In this document: piece after piece, positions 21,600-32,477 of the stretch
How positions within the stretch are numbered: the stretch's first letter is position 1
Layout of the letters: each line of letters opens with the position of its first letter
Origin: Epiperipatus broadwayi
Lineage: Eukaryota > Onychophora > Udeonychophora > Euonychophora > Peripatidae
NCBI GenBank assembly: GCA_028023455.1
Contig: JAQFVV010012398.1
Location: 6,720,682-6,784,681 of the forward strand
Reading direction: 5' to 3'
Length of the DNA: 64,000 bases
Notes under the pieces: generated by a model
Databases searched by the model: none
What the model was told of the DNA's origin: nothing
Seen by the model: only the letters and a program-made list of their open reading frames with translations
Program-made: the position numbers and the translations under genes

Positions 21600-22859
21600 A
21601 GAAATAGGAAAATTGTTGATATAGTTATAAATTAAATGTATAAATGATATTAAAGTACTAGATGATTAGAAAAATGCAATAGCAACATTGATAATTAATA
21701 AAGGTGATAAAGAAGATATTAAAAATTACATCTGTCAGTTTTAAACAATTTTTTTATCAAGATAATTACATCTCATTTACAGTAAACTTTGGATTTTAAC
21801 CAAGCAAAACAACAAGCTGGATTTAAAATTGTTTTAGCACAATATTATATTCAAAAATTGATAGAATTTATAAAAAAATAATGAATATGAAAAGGTATTA
21901 TGCTTTATATTTACAAATTATGAAAAGGCATTTGATTGTATAAGTATTTCTATAATGATTAAAGCACTCGATCATCAAGACATAGACCTGGGATGTTATT
22001 TTCTGAAGAATATTTACCAAAATGAAATGGTAACAATTAGATTACATAGTAATAATAATAAGATTAACACAGAAAGATGTATGATAGAATGACTCCATAT
22101 CTCCAATATCTTTTATAACTATTTTAAATAAGTATTTTATGCGTTAAAATGGGGGAAATAAGCGAATAAAACAAATGAAGATTATCAAAATCATCTAGAT
22201 TTTGTAGTTTATGTGGATGTTTTTTTTTCAAATAGTGCTTCAGAACTTCACATGAAAGTTGCAAGAATTATGTGGAAAAAAAATCTAAATTAATGTTAAC
22301 TGGATTTTCTCATAAAAAACGATTGACAATGATAAATTAGAAAAAGGTAACATCTAAAAATATCTTGGTCAGATTATAAATAGTTATGGAAACAATCCTA
22401 CAATTTAAACTTGGATAGAATGCATTTGTTAAGAATAGCTTAATATTCAATGAAAACAGCATATATGTTTGAAAAAAAAGTTTTTAATAGATATATTTGA
22501 TTAATTCTTACTTATAGCTCTGAAACTTGGACCTTTAGCAGGAGAAATACAAAAAATTCACACAACTCAACAAAGTATGAAAAAGATGATTGAAATTAAA
22601 GTATATAATAAGCCAATAAACAGATATTACTGACATTATTGAAAGAATTAAGAGACTGAAATGAAGTTGGGCTGGCCTTATTGTTAGAAAAGGTGATAAC
22701 AGATGGACAGTGGAAATCATAATAAACCAAGAGATTGTAAAAACTTGGAAAGAGACTACATGTGAGGTAGATGAATGAAATAAGGAAGTTAATGATACGA
22801 TGTGGTAAAGAGAGATTAGAGTTCGGTAAAGCTGGATTAAACTTGGAGAGACATGTCAA
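21600..22859 (+). pseudogene. Heavily decayed RTE-type LINE reverse transcriptase
   Basis: Plus-strand fragments match the order of RTE-type LINEs. NFNQAKQQAGF (the conserved EQAGF region) is near 21,800, and a degraded ADD-box region (YQNHLDFVVYVD) is near 22,185-22,220. The C-terminal region near 22,640-22,720 reads DIIERIKRLK, stop, SWAGLIVRKGDNRWTVEI, the counterpart of the 'W.GH.aRR.D.RW' motif. Many stops and frameshifts. The 3' end abuts a SINE at 22,860. Confidence 0.5.
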
Positions 22860-22930
22860 GCATTGGTGGTCGAATGGTTAGCACAGCTGTCTTACAAGCA
22901 GTTGCCCCGGGTTCGCTTTCTGGCCGATGC
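22860..22930 (+). repeat. tRNA-Gly-derived SINE copy
   Basis: A 71-nt tRNA-like body: acceptor GCATTGG, D-arm TCGAATGGTTAGCA, anticodon arm AGCTGTCTTACAAGCAG (TAC where tRNA-Gly has TCC), T-arm CCCCGGGTTCGCTTTC, and the acceptor partner. T-loop position A58 is C, as in the other copies. It is followed by an ATAATA-rich tail. It sits exactly at the 3' end of an RTE fragment. Confidence 0.65.
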
Positions 22931-23932
22931 TTTAGTGGATCAATAATGATAATAATAACTTATCCCGCACACACATAATATTAAAAAAAAGCTTTTTTAA
23001 ATATATAATTTTTATCAGATTAGTAGTTAAATAAAATTCCGAGATCTATTATTAATTTTAAAATACTTAAATTTATTTTCGCAGTAAATGACTAATTTCT
23101 AATTACACCAAATACTAGCTAAAAAAAATTCTATTGTCCATGTGATTGTAAATTATGATTTTTCTTATTTCCTGGAGGAGGGAAGATATTTTATTAAAGA
23201 AAAAGTAACCTATAAATTGAACAAGATAATCATAATTATATAACAAAACAAGGTTGACAAAAAAAACGACTAAAAAAAAAAAAAGACCAGATTTTGAGAT
23301 TTTTAATAGAGGAGAGTAAGTCATTTTTTATTTGACAATGATACTGTTAACCTAATTTTTTTTATGAACTCTAATTAAGTATATATAAGCAGAATTTTTA
23401 ATTAAAAACTTACTTTTTCACAATTGGATTGGAAAAACATCTTTTCCCTTTACAACAGGTAAATTAAAGTATGTATGTGTTTGTATGTGGGTATATTTTG
23501 AATGATGTATATGTAATAGAACTATTAAATGCAAACGTTTTTTTTGAAGGGAAAGCAATATCTCAAACACCAATAATTGACCTTAGTAATAGACTGTCAA
23601 AGATTTTCAATTTATTATTATTATACTGTGTACATATAGGGAAAAACTAGTACAGTATATGTTTCATTTGAATTTGATATGTGGCTTACAAAGGAAGCTA
23701 CTGGTAATAGCATTTTTAATTTGATTACAGATTTAATTTTGAATTGGTGTATTTGATTTATATATATATTACTATAATTTGATCTATGTGTCAAACTTTC
23801 TGCTTCAACATTTTGCTTATCCGTTTAAATAAAAATAGTTATTATTAATCATTTACTAGAGTAGAAAAATAATATTTAAACTTAGATAAAAATTAATATA
23901 TTCATTCTACTTAGTATCATTAGTCCAATTTC
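22931..23932. other. Gene-free AT-rich stretch
   Basis: I see no gene or repeat; only A and T runs. Confidence 0.4.
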
Positions 23933-24027
23933 ATCCATTTTTTTTCCTATGTCAAAGCGTTGACCGGGAAGCGAACCAGGACCAGCTGCTTGGAAGGCAG
24001 CTATGCTAACCGCTAGTCCACCAACGC
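23933..24027 (-). repeat. tRNA-Gly(UCC)-like SINE copy, best preserved
   Basis: The minus-strand body (24,027-23,957) folds as a full 71-nt cloverleaf: acceptor GCGTTGG/CCAACGC region, anticodon loop CTTCCAA (UCC, Gly), T-arm CTGGTTCGCTTCCCGG. It is followed by 'tttgacatagg' and an A8 run. It differs from animal tRNA-Gly(UCC) chiefly in the T-loop (C for A58), a change shared with the other copies, and in the A-tailed extension. I favour a young SINE over a working tRNA gene, but a functional tRNA is not excluded. It lies 180 bp upstream of the host gene's start codon. Confidence 0.6.
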
Positions 24028-24206
24028 TTTAGCAATTTCATCCATTTTATACTAAAATTTCTGAGAATGTGTAGTGGAATGGAAGTTTTAAAGTTATACA
24101 TACATGTCTTGTAGTTCATATATCATACTTTTTAAATATATTCTACAGAAATTTATTTAATTAACGGTTGGAATATTATATATATATATTTAGAAATTGT
24201 AGAACC

Positions 24207-24234
24207 ATGAAGACAGTTTGTGTTGTAGCAATAT
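24207..24234 (+). CDS. Coding exon 1: start of signal peptide
   Basis: ATG in context gaaccATGaag, encoding MKTVCVVAI plus the first base of a Cys codon, followed by a perfect donor GTAAGT. The hydrophobic run is the beginning of a signal peptide completed by exon 2. The exon is only 28 nt and would be missed by ORF-based annotation. The choice rests on the in-frame join through two consensus introns. Confidence 0.75.
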
Positions 24235-24409
24235 GTAAGTATACTACTATTATTTCTAATAACAATAATAGTAAATTAATAAATTATTATTTAATATTTT
24301 TTTATTTAAAATTGTGTAATATTTTCTAAACGAGTACTTTGAGCCAAATATTTATTTTTTTAATATTTAATCAAATTCTCATTTTTTCCCTGCGATTGTT
24401 TAACTTTCT

Positions 24410-24800
24410 TAATGGGTGCTTGTAGACTTCATCTTTGGCAAATCGTGGTGTCATAATGTATTTGCTGTTTTTGATGTTTCTTCATCAAAGCATTTTGTAG
24501 TTGTGTATATATAATTCTAAATTTATATTTCTCTCTCACTATTTATTTTATATACAAGTTAAATAGACAAGGTGGCAGTATGTAATTCTGCCTAACTCTC
24601 TTCTTTAATATGAAATCAGTTTGTTTTACTATATCCAGTCTTAAATATTTATTTTAATCACATAAAGATATTCCTCACAAAGACAATAATATATTTTGGT
24701 ATACCCATCTTTTTTTAAGGTCAGCATTATCAACGGAATCCAAAGACTTTTATTCAAAAAAATGCACAGTTCTTGTTTGATATAATTGTCTATTTATAAA
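24410..24800 (-). pseudogene. LINE reverse transcriptase fragment in intron 1
   Basis: Minus-strand fragments give SLDSVDNADL (the catalytic-Asp 'KAFDSV' region), GIPKYIIVFVRNIFM, and RVRQNYILPPCLFNLYIK, the counterpart of 'GVRQGCILSP.LFNLYIE'. These are successive motifs of a non-LTR reverse transcriptase, with stops and frameshifts between them. It lies antisense to the host gene. Sequence to the right (to about 25.6 kb) may be more of the same, but I cannot place it. Confidence 0.5.
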
Positions 24801-26324
24801 TGGTATTGATTTTTTTTCTCAGCATAGTTTGAATCCATCTTATGTATAAGGAAATTTTTTTCTGAATAAAAATCTTATTGATGCTATATAATATGATCTA
24901 ATCTTATTTACATATGAGTTGGAAAATAATGTTACAATAATATGCCTACTCTAATAAGATTTTTGTCACTGATAAAAAAATAAAACAATTTATAGTAAAG
25001 ATTTATTCTACAGACCTTCATAGATGAACAATAAAAAAGAAAGTAGTTCAGTATTTCCAGAGGAAGATTTGAAAACTTGTATCTTCTAACTATGAAAAGC
25101 TAAATATCCATTTGATGACCAATATTAAGTTGGTCAGCTGGATTCAAGCATATGGATTAGTTATCTGAAAAAAAATCTTGAAATGTAAAAATTTTCAAGA
25201 TTTCTTGATCTACATTCACCCTCATAGACAAGGCACATAATAAAATTATTTCTTTTAATAATCAGGCCATTTAATTACAATAGAATGATCTTATCTCTTT
25301 AATGATTGAGTTTACTGATGAATGAAAAGCATATTGGTATAGCTTTTCTGAATTTTTTTTAAAATATTTTTGTTGATCTTTTTAACTTGGATTATAATCT
25401 GTATATTGATATTTTAAATAGATTTATTCATTGCTGAGTTCTTTTTTTTATTATCTTAATACTAATTTAAGAAATACTCAGGCTTTAGCAAGCTTGTTTC
25501 TATTTTACCCTCTTTTCACATAATGTTGTGATGCTACTCTTCTATATCTATATTAGGCACTTGAAGTTTTATATTCAGTTCTAAAAAGATTTTTATTATT
25601 TTAAAGTTTGACTTTTCTTCTTTACAATCACCACAGAATCTTTTCAACTTCCAATTTAATTTAATTGGTTAATGTTTTATTAGTCAATTTATTATTTATT
25701 TTTAATCAGTTTTTTTTTTTATATTAAAGACATGATCTTAAAAAAAGTTTTTGATTTAGAATTTTCCCTAGATAAAACATACACTGATAAAAACTAAAAA
25801 AATCAAAAATAAATATCTCAAATGCAATGATTATTTATTTAATCTTCCACAAAATGTTAAAAGTGAATAAAAATCAGTCTCTTCCTTACATGAAAGAAGT
25901 GTAATAAAAGGTATTGAGCTATCAAATGGAGGTTTAGGTTCTTGATAATCCTAGCTTACCTAAAGAGTGAAGTTTGTACAAAAATTTATGCCTAGTGGGG
26001 GAGAGCAATCTGAGTTTTTTGTGCTAATGGATCATTGTAATGTGAAGATTTTGAAATGAGAGAAACTTTGATAAGAACCAAAAATTTGAAAATATATATC
26101 TGCATTGCAATAATTATTCATACTTTTACAAGTTAACTCTCCTGAAAAGAAAAGGTTATTCATGAAATGCATGTATCATGAGAGAAAATAGCTTATGTTT
26201 TTGTACTAGTGGATGACTGCAAGATAGTGGAGATGAGATAAGAGAGATTATTAATATATATATATATATATAAAACAACTAAAAATATATAAAAGTAAAT
26301 ATTGATAATAATATTATTTTTTAG

Positions 26325-26362
26325 GTTTGACTATAATGTACTTAGTTGAAGGAGGTGGCAAT
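26325..26362 (+). CDS. Coding exon 2: end of signal peptide
   Basis: A 38-nt exon between acceptor TTTTTTAG and donor GTAAGT. It completes the split Cys codon and encodes LTIMYLVEGGGN. The joined leader MKTVCVVAICLTIMYLVEG is a typical signal peptide with likely cleavage near residue 19. It ends in phase 0, matching exon 3. Confidence 0.75.
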
Positions 26363-26376
26363 GTAAGTAAAAAATT

Positions 26377-26418
<42 letters not shown>

Positions 26419-26646
26419 AAACAAGTCCATTATATGTAATCTCTATATTTCAATTTGCATTTATATGTAAAAAAAAAAAAAGGAACCCAAATAGTGTCTA
26501 TCTACAGACATTTTCAAAATCTATGATTAAAAAAATTCCCATAATTATAATTACTGGAATTATTCAATGCAACTAATGATTTGAATGTGTTTTATGTATA
26601 ATCAATACTCATAACATAATACAATGAATATTTTTAAAATACTCTC

Positions 26647-26807
26647 TAACCTAGCATAAGTCAAAATTTAACAATAATAAAGGAAATCAAATTTACATAT
26701 TTATATACATTGACCAAAGTATTTTAGTGGAGTTTTTCTATTAATAAATGAAGCATAAGAATAAATGGCTACTTTATTTTTGTTAAATTTTGGCTTATGC
26801 TAGGTTA
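26647..26807. repeat. 160-bp MITE with 34-bp inverted ends (intron 2)
   Basis: The ends read taacctagcataag...aaaatttaacaa and its near-perfect reverse complement. There is no coding capacity, and no clear target-site duplication at the borders. Confidence 0.75.
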
Positions 26808-27004
26808 CAGACAATTTTATAACTATTTATTATACAATGTTGTGAGTCTTGATCTTGAATGTTACATATATGTTAAAGCACTAAAAATATTCTATTCGAT
26901 TATATATATATATAACCAAACCTGCCTAACACTATACTAGCAAAATAAAAATGCAAAACCATAAACAATACAATACTACATTAAATACAAAATTTTACCA
27001 AAAT

Positions 27005-27055
27005 CCTTACATGTCCATAGTTTCATCTACTGCAAATAGATCTTCTCAAGTGAAA
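27005..27055 (-). ncRNA. Hammerhead-like fold, left arm of Penelope palindrome
   Basis: The minus-strand counterpart of the right-arm structure: CAC, TTGAGAA, stem II ATCTA/TAGAT, GAAAC, TATGGAC, ATGTAAGG. Stem II is a perfect 5 bp here, where the right arm has a G-T pair. Stem III and the first pair of stem I are disturbed relative to the right arm, so this copy is less likely to be active. Confidence 0.4.
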
Positions 27056-27108
27056 ATCAAACTAAAGGAAATAACATATATATACAAACAAACAAACCTT
27101 CCCATAAT

Positions 27109-27373
27109 TCATTTCAAACCCCACCTTCCCTTAATATCAAAAGAAGTCTTCATAAGATTGATAGCCTCAGAATCAAGAAGATTTATCATCAAACTCTCCT
27201 TTATTCTTCTTTTTAACTCATTCTTTTCATAAAAAATAACCGAAGCATTGTTAAACAATATTCTATGACCTGTATTCAATTCATGAATATATAAAGCTGA
27301 GTTAAGATACCTATGTTTAACTCTACTTATATGAACCTTAATCCTTTCATTAAGGCTAAACTTACTCTGGCCT
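27109..27373 (-). pseudogene. GIY-YIG endonuclease end, left arm
   Basis: A minus-strand frame carrying GQSKFSLNERIKVHI, SALYIHELNTGH and KRRIKESLMINLLDSEA, ending in GRWGLK and a stop. It retains the Arg of the RI..H motif and a Glu in RIKESLMI at the usual catalytic position. The N-terminal half of the domain is missing; the open frame continues only into the opposite arm's antisense. Confidence 0.6.
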
Positions 27374-27654
27374 GTGGTAAGTTTTATGTAGGCCAGAGTA
27401 AGTTTAGCCTTAATGAAAGGATTAAAGTTCATATAGGTAGAGTTAAACATAGGTATTTTAACTCAGCTTTATATATTCATGAACTGAATACAGGTCATAG
27501 AATATTGTTTAACAATGCTTTGGTTATTTTTTATGAAAAGAATGAGTTAAAAAGAAGAATAAAGAAGAGTTTGATGATAAATCTTCTTGATTCTGAGGCT
27601 ATCAATCTTATGAAGACTTCTTTTGATATTAAGGAAAGGTGGAGTTTGAAATGA
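27374..27654 (+). pseudogene. GIY-YIG endonuclease end, right arm
   Basis: A plus-strand frame beginning inside the spacer with CGKFYVGQSKFSLNERI, the genuine 'C..(F/Y)YVG' half of a Penelope GIY-YIG domain. SALYIHELNTGH and RRIKKSLMI follow, where Lys replaces the catalytic Glu. It stops at 27,654. About 94 codons are homologous, compared with about 100 for the whole nuclease core. Frame upstream of the spacer is antisense of the left arm and not real. It is not functional on its own. Confidence 0.65.
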
Positions 27655-27706
27655 ATTATGGGAAGGTTTGTTTGTTTGTATATATATGTTATTTCCTTTA
27701 GTTTGA

Positions 27707-27758
27707 TTTTCACTTGAGAAGGTCTATTTGCAGTAGATGAAACCATGGTCGTGTAAGG
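27707..27758 (+). ncRNA. Hammerhead-like fold, right arm of Penelope palindrome
   Basis: The order is TTTTCAC (stem I), TTGAGAA in place of CTGANGA, stem II GTCTA-loop-TAGAT (5 bp), GAAA, self-complementary stem III ACCATGGT, cleavage C at 27,750, then GTGTAAGG, which pairs with TTTTCAC (CAC/GTG, a mismatch, then further pairs). Two core positions depart from consensus (C3 to T, G8 to A). Hammerheads with minimal stem III in the 3' region are established for Penelope-like elements, which supports the call. Confidence 0.5.
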
Positions 27759-27811
27759 ATTTTGGTAAAATTTTGGATTTAATCTAGTATTGTACTGTTT
27801 TATGGTTTTGC

Positions 27812-27844
<33 letters not shown>

Positions 27845-27938
27845 CATAAAAGTATAATACCCATTATAAAAAATATTATATGTAATATATAAATAAAGAA
27901 TTTAATTGTAAGTCAGAATCAAATATAATAAACCATGA

Positions 27939-28406
27939 ATAACTATACCATACATACCCAACATTGCCAAACATCTAACTAAAACATTATCAAAAGAATT
28001 TATCATTGGTTTCCACACTTTGGCCAACACCAATAGACTAATAAACAATTCAAAAGATAAACTTGATCCCAAACTAACATCTCAAGTGGTGTACCAGATG
28101 TAATGCCCTCAGGCTGGATGCAGAGACTCATATTATGGGGAAACAAAAACTACCATTACAATCAGAGAATCCCAGCACATATATATGTATAAAAGGGCAC
28201 TGAACAACAAGGTGTCTACATCAGCATTTGTGGAACATGAAAAAGCTACTGGACACAGATTTGAACCCACCAACCCCAGAATAGTGTGCAAAGAGAGTAA
28301 CGACCATAGGCACAAAATAAAGGAGGCATATTTCATAAATAATGACACCCAATCAATCAATAGAAAAGACACCTGTTTTGCCATTTCAAAAAGATGGACA
28401 AGCTAA
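27939..28406 (+). pseudogene. Second Penelope-like element: RT end plus GIY-YIG endonuclease
   Basis: One reading frame with a single internal TAA (28,101-28,103). The first part (ITIPYIPNIAKHLTKTLSKE, then FIIGFHTLANTNRLINNSKD) fits the end of the reverse transcriptase and the linker. It is followed by SQVVYQM, stop, CPQAGCRDSYYGET, TIRESQH, AFVEHEKATGHRF and KIKEAYFINN, ending ISKRWTS. These give the GIY/YIG halves (VVY, YYG), the C...C and H...H residues characteristic of Penelope endonucleases, and the catalytic Arg and Glu. It differs clearly from the palindrome copy, so two Penelope lineages are present. The upstream reverse transcriptase core is missing. Confidence 0.7.
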
Positions 28407-28609
28407 TTCAAACAATATTTTAAATAAAATACCGAAATATCTAATTAACATAAATTTGAATACACCCCTCATCACTATCAATCGCACACAGCTATGATTA
28501 TGAAGCCATAGAGCTTTGAAAGTGCTAATCTTTAAATAAATTTAATAATATATATAACTTCTTTAATGAGCATTATAAGTGCATATTTATTGATGTTTAT
28601 TTATATATA

Positions 28610-31470
28610 TTGTAACACAAACCCTTTTACCACCTTTCGCTTAGTCAATCTTATTTCCCAATGAACATATTACAGGAGGCAAACAAAGATTGATTTCACT
28701 CGATGTTTAATTTTATCAATCCTACAATAATCTATCCTGCCCATCAGAAGATGTAGCACCATAGAGACTGGAAACATCTAGAAATTTCTAGGTTTGAGAT
28801 TCCCCAAACAGTGCCACTAGAGTTCCAGATCACTACAACCTTACTTATAAGGGCTTGGTTATGCCAAGCATAGTCAGGAGGCACAAAATTCCTATAGCCA
28901 GTGCAATATTACAATTGATGTGAAATGACATGGACAAGAGGTATTAAAATTTTTTGTTGTTTATTATAATTTATTTAACAAAACAGGTTTGAATAATCAT
29001 CCTTCAAACATCAAACAAAATATTTCATTCACAATCCCTTGTATTTCTTTCACCTACTTCCAATAATAGTTCATTGAGAATTAAAGAGTGCAATTTATTA
29101 AGAGTATACTAGAGTCCTTCTTTCAATAGTTCTTTAACAATCTACATCTTTAGTTACTTAGTGTTAGTTAATTCAAAGAGAGGAGTACAATATATGAAGA
29201 CAATAGAACTAACAATGAAGACAACTGATAGAATTTAATTCAGAGTTTCACCTAATTCAAACAAAATATTTAATTTATGGTCCATTGTGTCTCTTTGGCA
29301 TACTTCCAATAATAGTTCAATATGAATTAAAGAATGTAATTTGTTGAGAGTATAATAAAGTCCTTCTTTCAATAGTTCTTTAACAATTTACATCTTTAGT
29401 TACATAGTGTTAGTTAATTCGAAGAGAGGAGTACAATATATGAAGACAACAGAGATAATAATGAAGATAACCAATAGCATTTAATTCAGAGTTTCACTTA
29501 ATTTTGATATGTAATTTTTCAGGTAGTTGTCACATGTAACGTGGCTTAAATTAACTCATGTATGAAGAGGTTCTTTACAGACAAGATCATTTCCATTATT
29601 CCAGTTAATTTTAGGTAAGTCAAAGCATAATAAATATATTTCTATTCGTTGTTATCCAATTCCAGGTTTGAATCAATAATATAAGCACTTTTATCCTAGG
29701 TTCATTGGTTATCCATTTCAGGATTTGAATCGATCGATATAAGCACATTTATATCCATTGGTTATTCAGGTAAAATATAAGTGCATGTATTTCCATCAGT
29801 CCAGATATCAATTCATCTTGCACATGCATTTATTTGATATTCACATATTCTTATTCAGATTTGTCATTAATTTATGTGTGTAGACTTTTCGTTACTTCAT
29901 TTGATAACTGGTATTTCCAATTTCATAAGACTCATATATATAACCTATTCAAGCTAGTAAATATATTTTATCAGTATACACATCAATAACTCCAGATATA
30001 TTATTGTACATCTAATTGTGACACATTGTTTTGGTATTCTTACTTCTCAACTCATACATATAACATGTTTTAATTCAGTGTTTATATTCCTTTTCTAAGA
30101 GTAGTCAAAATCAAAATAAAAAATGATTTTCTTAATCTTTTAACTTATTCAAGTATGTGGTTCATGATGCACATATAACCATTAAATTTTATTTACATAC
30201 TAAATCATATTTAAATGTCTGAATTTACTAATCATTTTGTATATTTGCTAATTTCATCTGGGTTATAAGCATGTTATTATAATTTTCATTGATAATCTCA
30301 TTTTAAAATCAAAATCAATAGTTAACAGAATCGTTTTAAATATGCCACTTTCTTTACCTCTTGGAATAGATCGTTTCGAACAGAAAATAAGATAACTTTA
30401 ATATTACATTCTATTAATACTATAGACATTTCACTGTATTTCAATTGCATTTTAATTAATTATATTTTCATTTTAATATTATTTTCTGAGAAATATCAAA
30501 GCTTTCTTACTGTAATTTATTCTTTATTGTTTTCAGGATTGCTTGCTAGTGGCTTTGTTGAATGGCATTTAAATGACAGGCATCTTGCTTTAGTTACCCT
30601 TTGCATGTAGATGTTTCACAAGCAGATGTTTGATAAGTTAATCATGGAGCAGGCTGAGATGAAAAAAGCTATAATTCCTTACTCACACATCTTGGGAGTT
30701 TTAAACTTCGGATACCATTTATAGTTGTGCTTGATAGACCACTTCTTGTAGAATGCTTACTGATAGACTCTTCTGTCAGACTCTCTTATCATAAAATTAC
30801 TCCCCTTTTATATCTTTCAACTGGATTCAGTAGTTAACCAATGGTATGCCTTGCTGAGAATAGCTTTCTTGGTGGTATGTTTTTTTTTTCCAGCCTTGAT
30901 TTCCCTTGGATCTACTTTCATGTGTTATTTAGCCAAAGGCAACTAACAAAAGAACAATGGGGTTTTAGATTTCCAATCTAGTTCACAAACAACATTTTAG
31001 ATCCCAATTTATTAAACTTCTATTTAGTAATGTTTCAATTTCATTAATACAAAATTTTGTTCTTTATTAAAAAGAAAAATTCTTGTTCTTTAAAGCTTTT
31101 ATCATTTTCTTTTTTTTTTTTAAAAAAATAATGATTTTAATCACTATAGTTTATTTACCGAAAGATAAACTGAATTCGTGAAAACTACACATTTTTTTAT
31201 TTCTCCGACTTTTAAATTATTTTGAATCATTTTGAATGTGAGAATGGAACTAAATATAAATGTACATGAAACTAATGTATCTGTTTCAATATATATATAT
31301 ATTAGCTATTCATTCAATATTGATTTACGAGTATTTAGGGATATTTATTAAGAGAGAAAAATAAAGTTGAAAATCTGATTAAACTCTATCATTTTCATGA
31401 TCCAAAAATATTTTCTTCCTGATTTATTTATAAAAAAATATTAGGAAGGGATTTAGTTATTTATATATAT
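28610..31470. other. Intron 2 stretch without genes; duplicated block inside
   Basis: 29,013-29,505 is a two-copy direct repeat with a 246-bp period (e.g. ccttctttcaatagttcttt at 29,116 and 29,362). Elsewhere I see no gene. 28,620-28,930 and 30,540-30,960 are somewhat less AT-rich, but I cannot assign them. Confidence 0.4.
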
Positions 31471-31479
31471 ATATATATT

Positions 31480-31875
31480 ATTAAAGCTTGTTTGGAGCTA
31501 GTGGTAAGCTCCATCTAGTGAAAATTTTAGCACAAGCTTAAAGGCAAGTTGCACAATTTGTGACTTGTTTTATTAATTATTATAAGTGTACCCTTAAAGG
31601 CTCTTGTGATGTAATATTGCTTTAGCTATTAATATATGGTGAAACTGAACTAAATTCAGACCCATATAGCTATCTGGTTTGTAAGACTAGATTTGAAGAA
31701 ATTTACATTTCTGAAAATTTTGACTTTTCAAACTGATAGTAACATATTAAATAAGTGCTCTGAGTTGGAGTTTTAGATCTAGTTTCTGAAATCCTAACTC
31801 TTCATTGAGGTGAGCCATTAAGCTCAAAACCAATTGGTCTGGAGATGAGGATAGTATGATAGAGATTTTGAATTC
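31480..31875 (+). repeat. Family 1 ribozyme repeat, monomer copy in intron 2
   Basis: Aligns with the reverse complement of 1,790-2,160: the gtgacttg and tgaaactgaactaaattcagac regions, 'ccatatagctat' and 'gaaaattttgac', and then a hammerhead. The 3' flank (ttttgaattctttctctg, ggcac) resembles the terminal module at 21.48 kb. It is followed by CA and TA runs (31,900-31,951). Confidence 0.5.
31791..31852 (+). ncRNA. Hammerhead-like fold (family 1, copy D)
   Basis: Stem I is ATCCT/AGGAT plus CTC..CA/TGGAG. The first core is TTGAGGT (two changes from CTGANGA). Stem II is GAGC/GCTC (perfect 4 bp), the second core AAAA, stem III the long self-complement ACCAATTGGT, and the cleavage triplet GTC (after 31,839). 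The helices are the best formed of the family, but core changes make it probably inactive. Confidence 0.45.
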
Positions 31876-31900
31876 TTTCTCTGTTGGCACTTATTATTGA

Positions 31901-31957
<57 letters not shown>

Positions 31958-32477
31958 AATAATCTAGATAAAATTTCAGCTACAATATAACCAGGCAACT
32001 ACTAATTAAAATTGTCAATGCAAACTGAAACTGAGTAATCTAGCAATAATTTTAGTGTGTATATGATGTATGTTAAGCTGAATATGGATTTTTTTTTGTT
32101 TAGTATTCTAGTTGATATAAGAATAATGAATGACTCAAAATTACTTTATAGTCATGAAAATTTAAAATAGAAATATTTTTCTGAATTTTCGTCAGCAACT
32201 AAAGATTTATATATACTAATTTAAATAATTTTATGGACTCATATATGTTAACAGATATGATTATTATTACTATACTGTGTGAATTGAATTTTCAGAGATC
32301 CTTTTAATTAATTATTTTTTGGTTTTATCATGACTTAAATTTTATCTAGAAAAGTAATATCACAAATTATAATTACTTAATTTCTTTCATAATCGACATC
32401 AAACAATTCACTTCTAAACATATCTATTAAAATAGATACATTGTGATATATATATTATGTATACATTATAATTTCAG

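Larger units (their letters stand above)
26951..27813. mobile_element. Palindromic inverted duplication of a Penelope-like element 3' end
   Basis: Arms of about 423 bp (26,951-27,373 and 27,390-27,813) are near-identical reverse complements meeting head to head over a 16-bp spacer. Each arm holds the end of a Penelope-like element: the second half of a GIY-YIG endonuclease, its stop codon, and a 3' untranslated region with a hammerhead-like fold. The outer ends are flanked by TA and TG/CA runs. Inverted, 5'-truncated duplications are known for Penelope-like elements. The whole lies in intron 2 of the host gene, so a transcript through it could form a hairpin of over 400 bp. Confidence 0.75.

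Noticed and set aside
25310-25335. CTGATGAATGAAA word
   Set aside because: Both core words are present but only two bases apart, so no stem II is possible.
28610-31288. Block starting TGTAAC and ending GTTTCA between TA runs, about the same length as 44,966-47,649
   Set aside because: Suggested a shared element family, but I see no sequence similarity between the interiors, so the likeness of ends and length may be chance.
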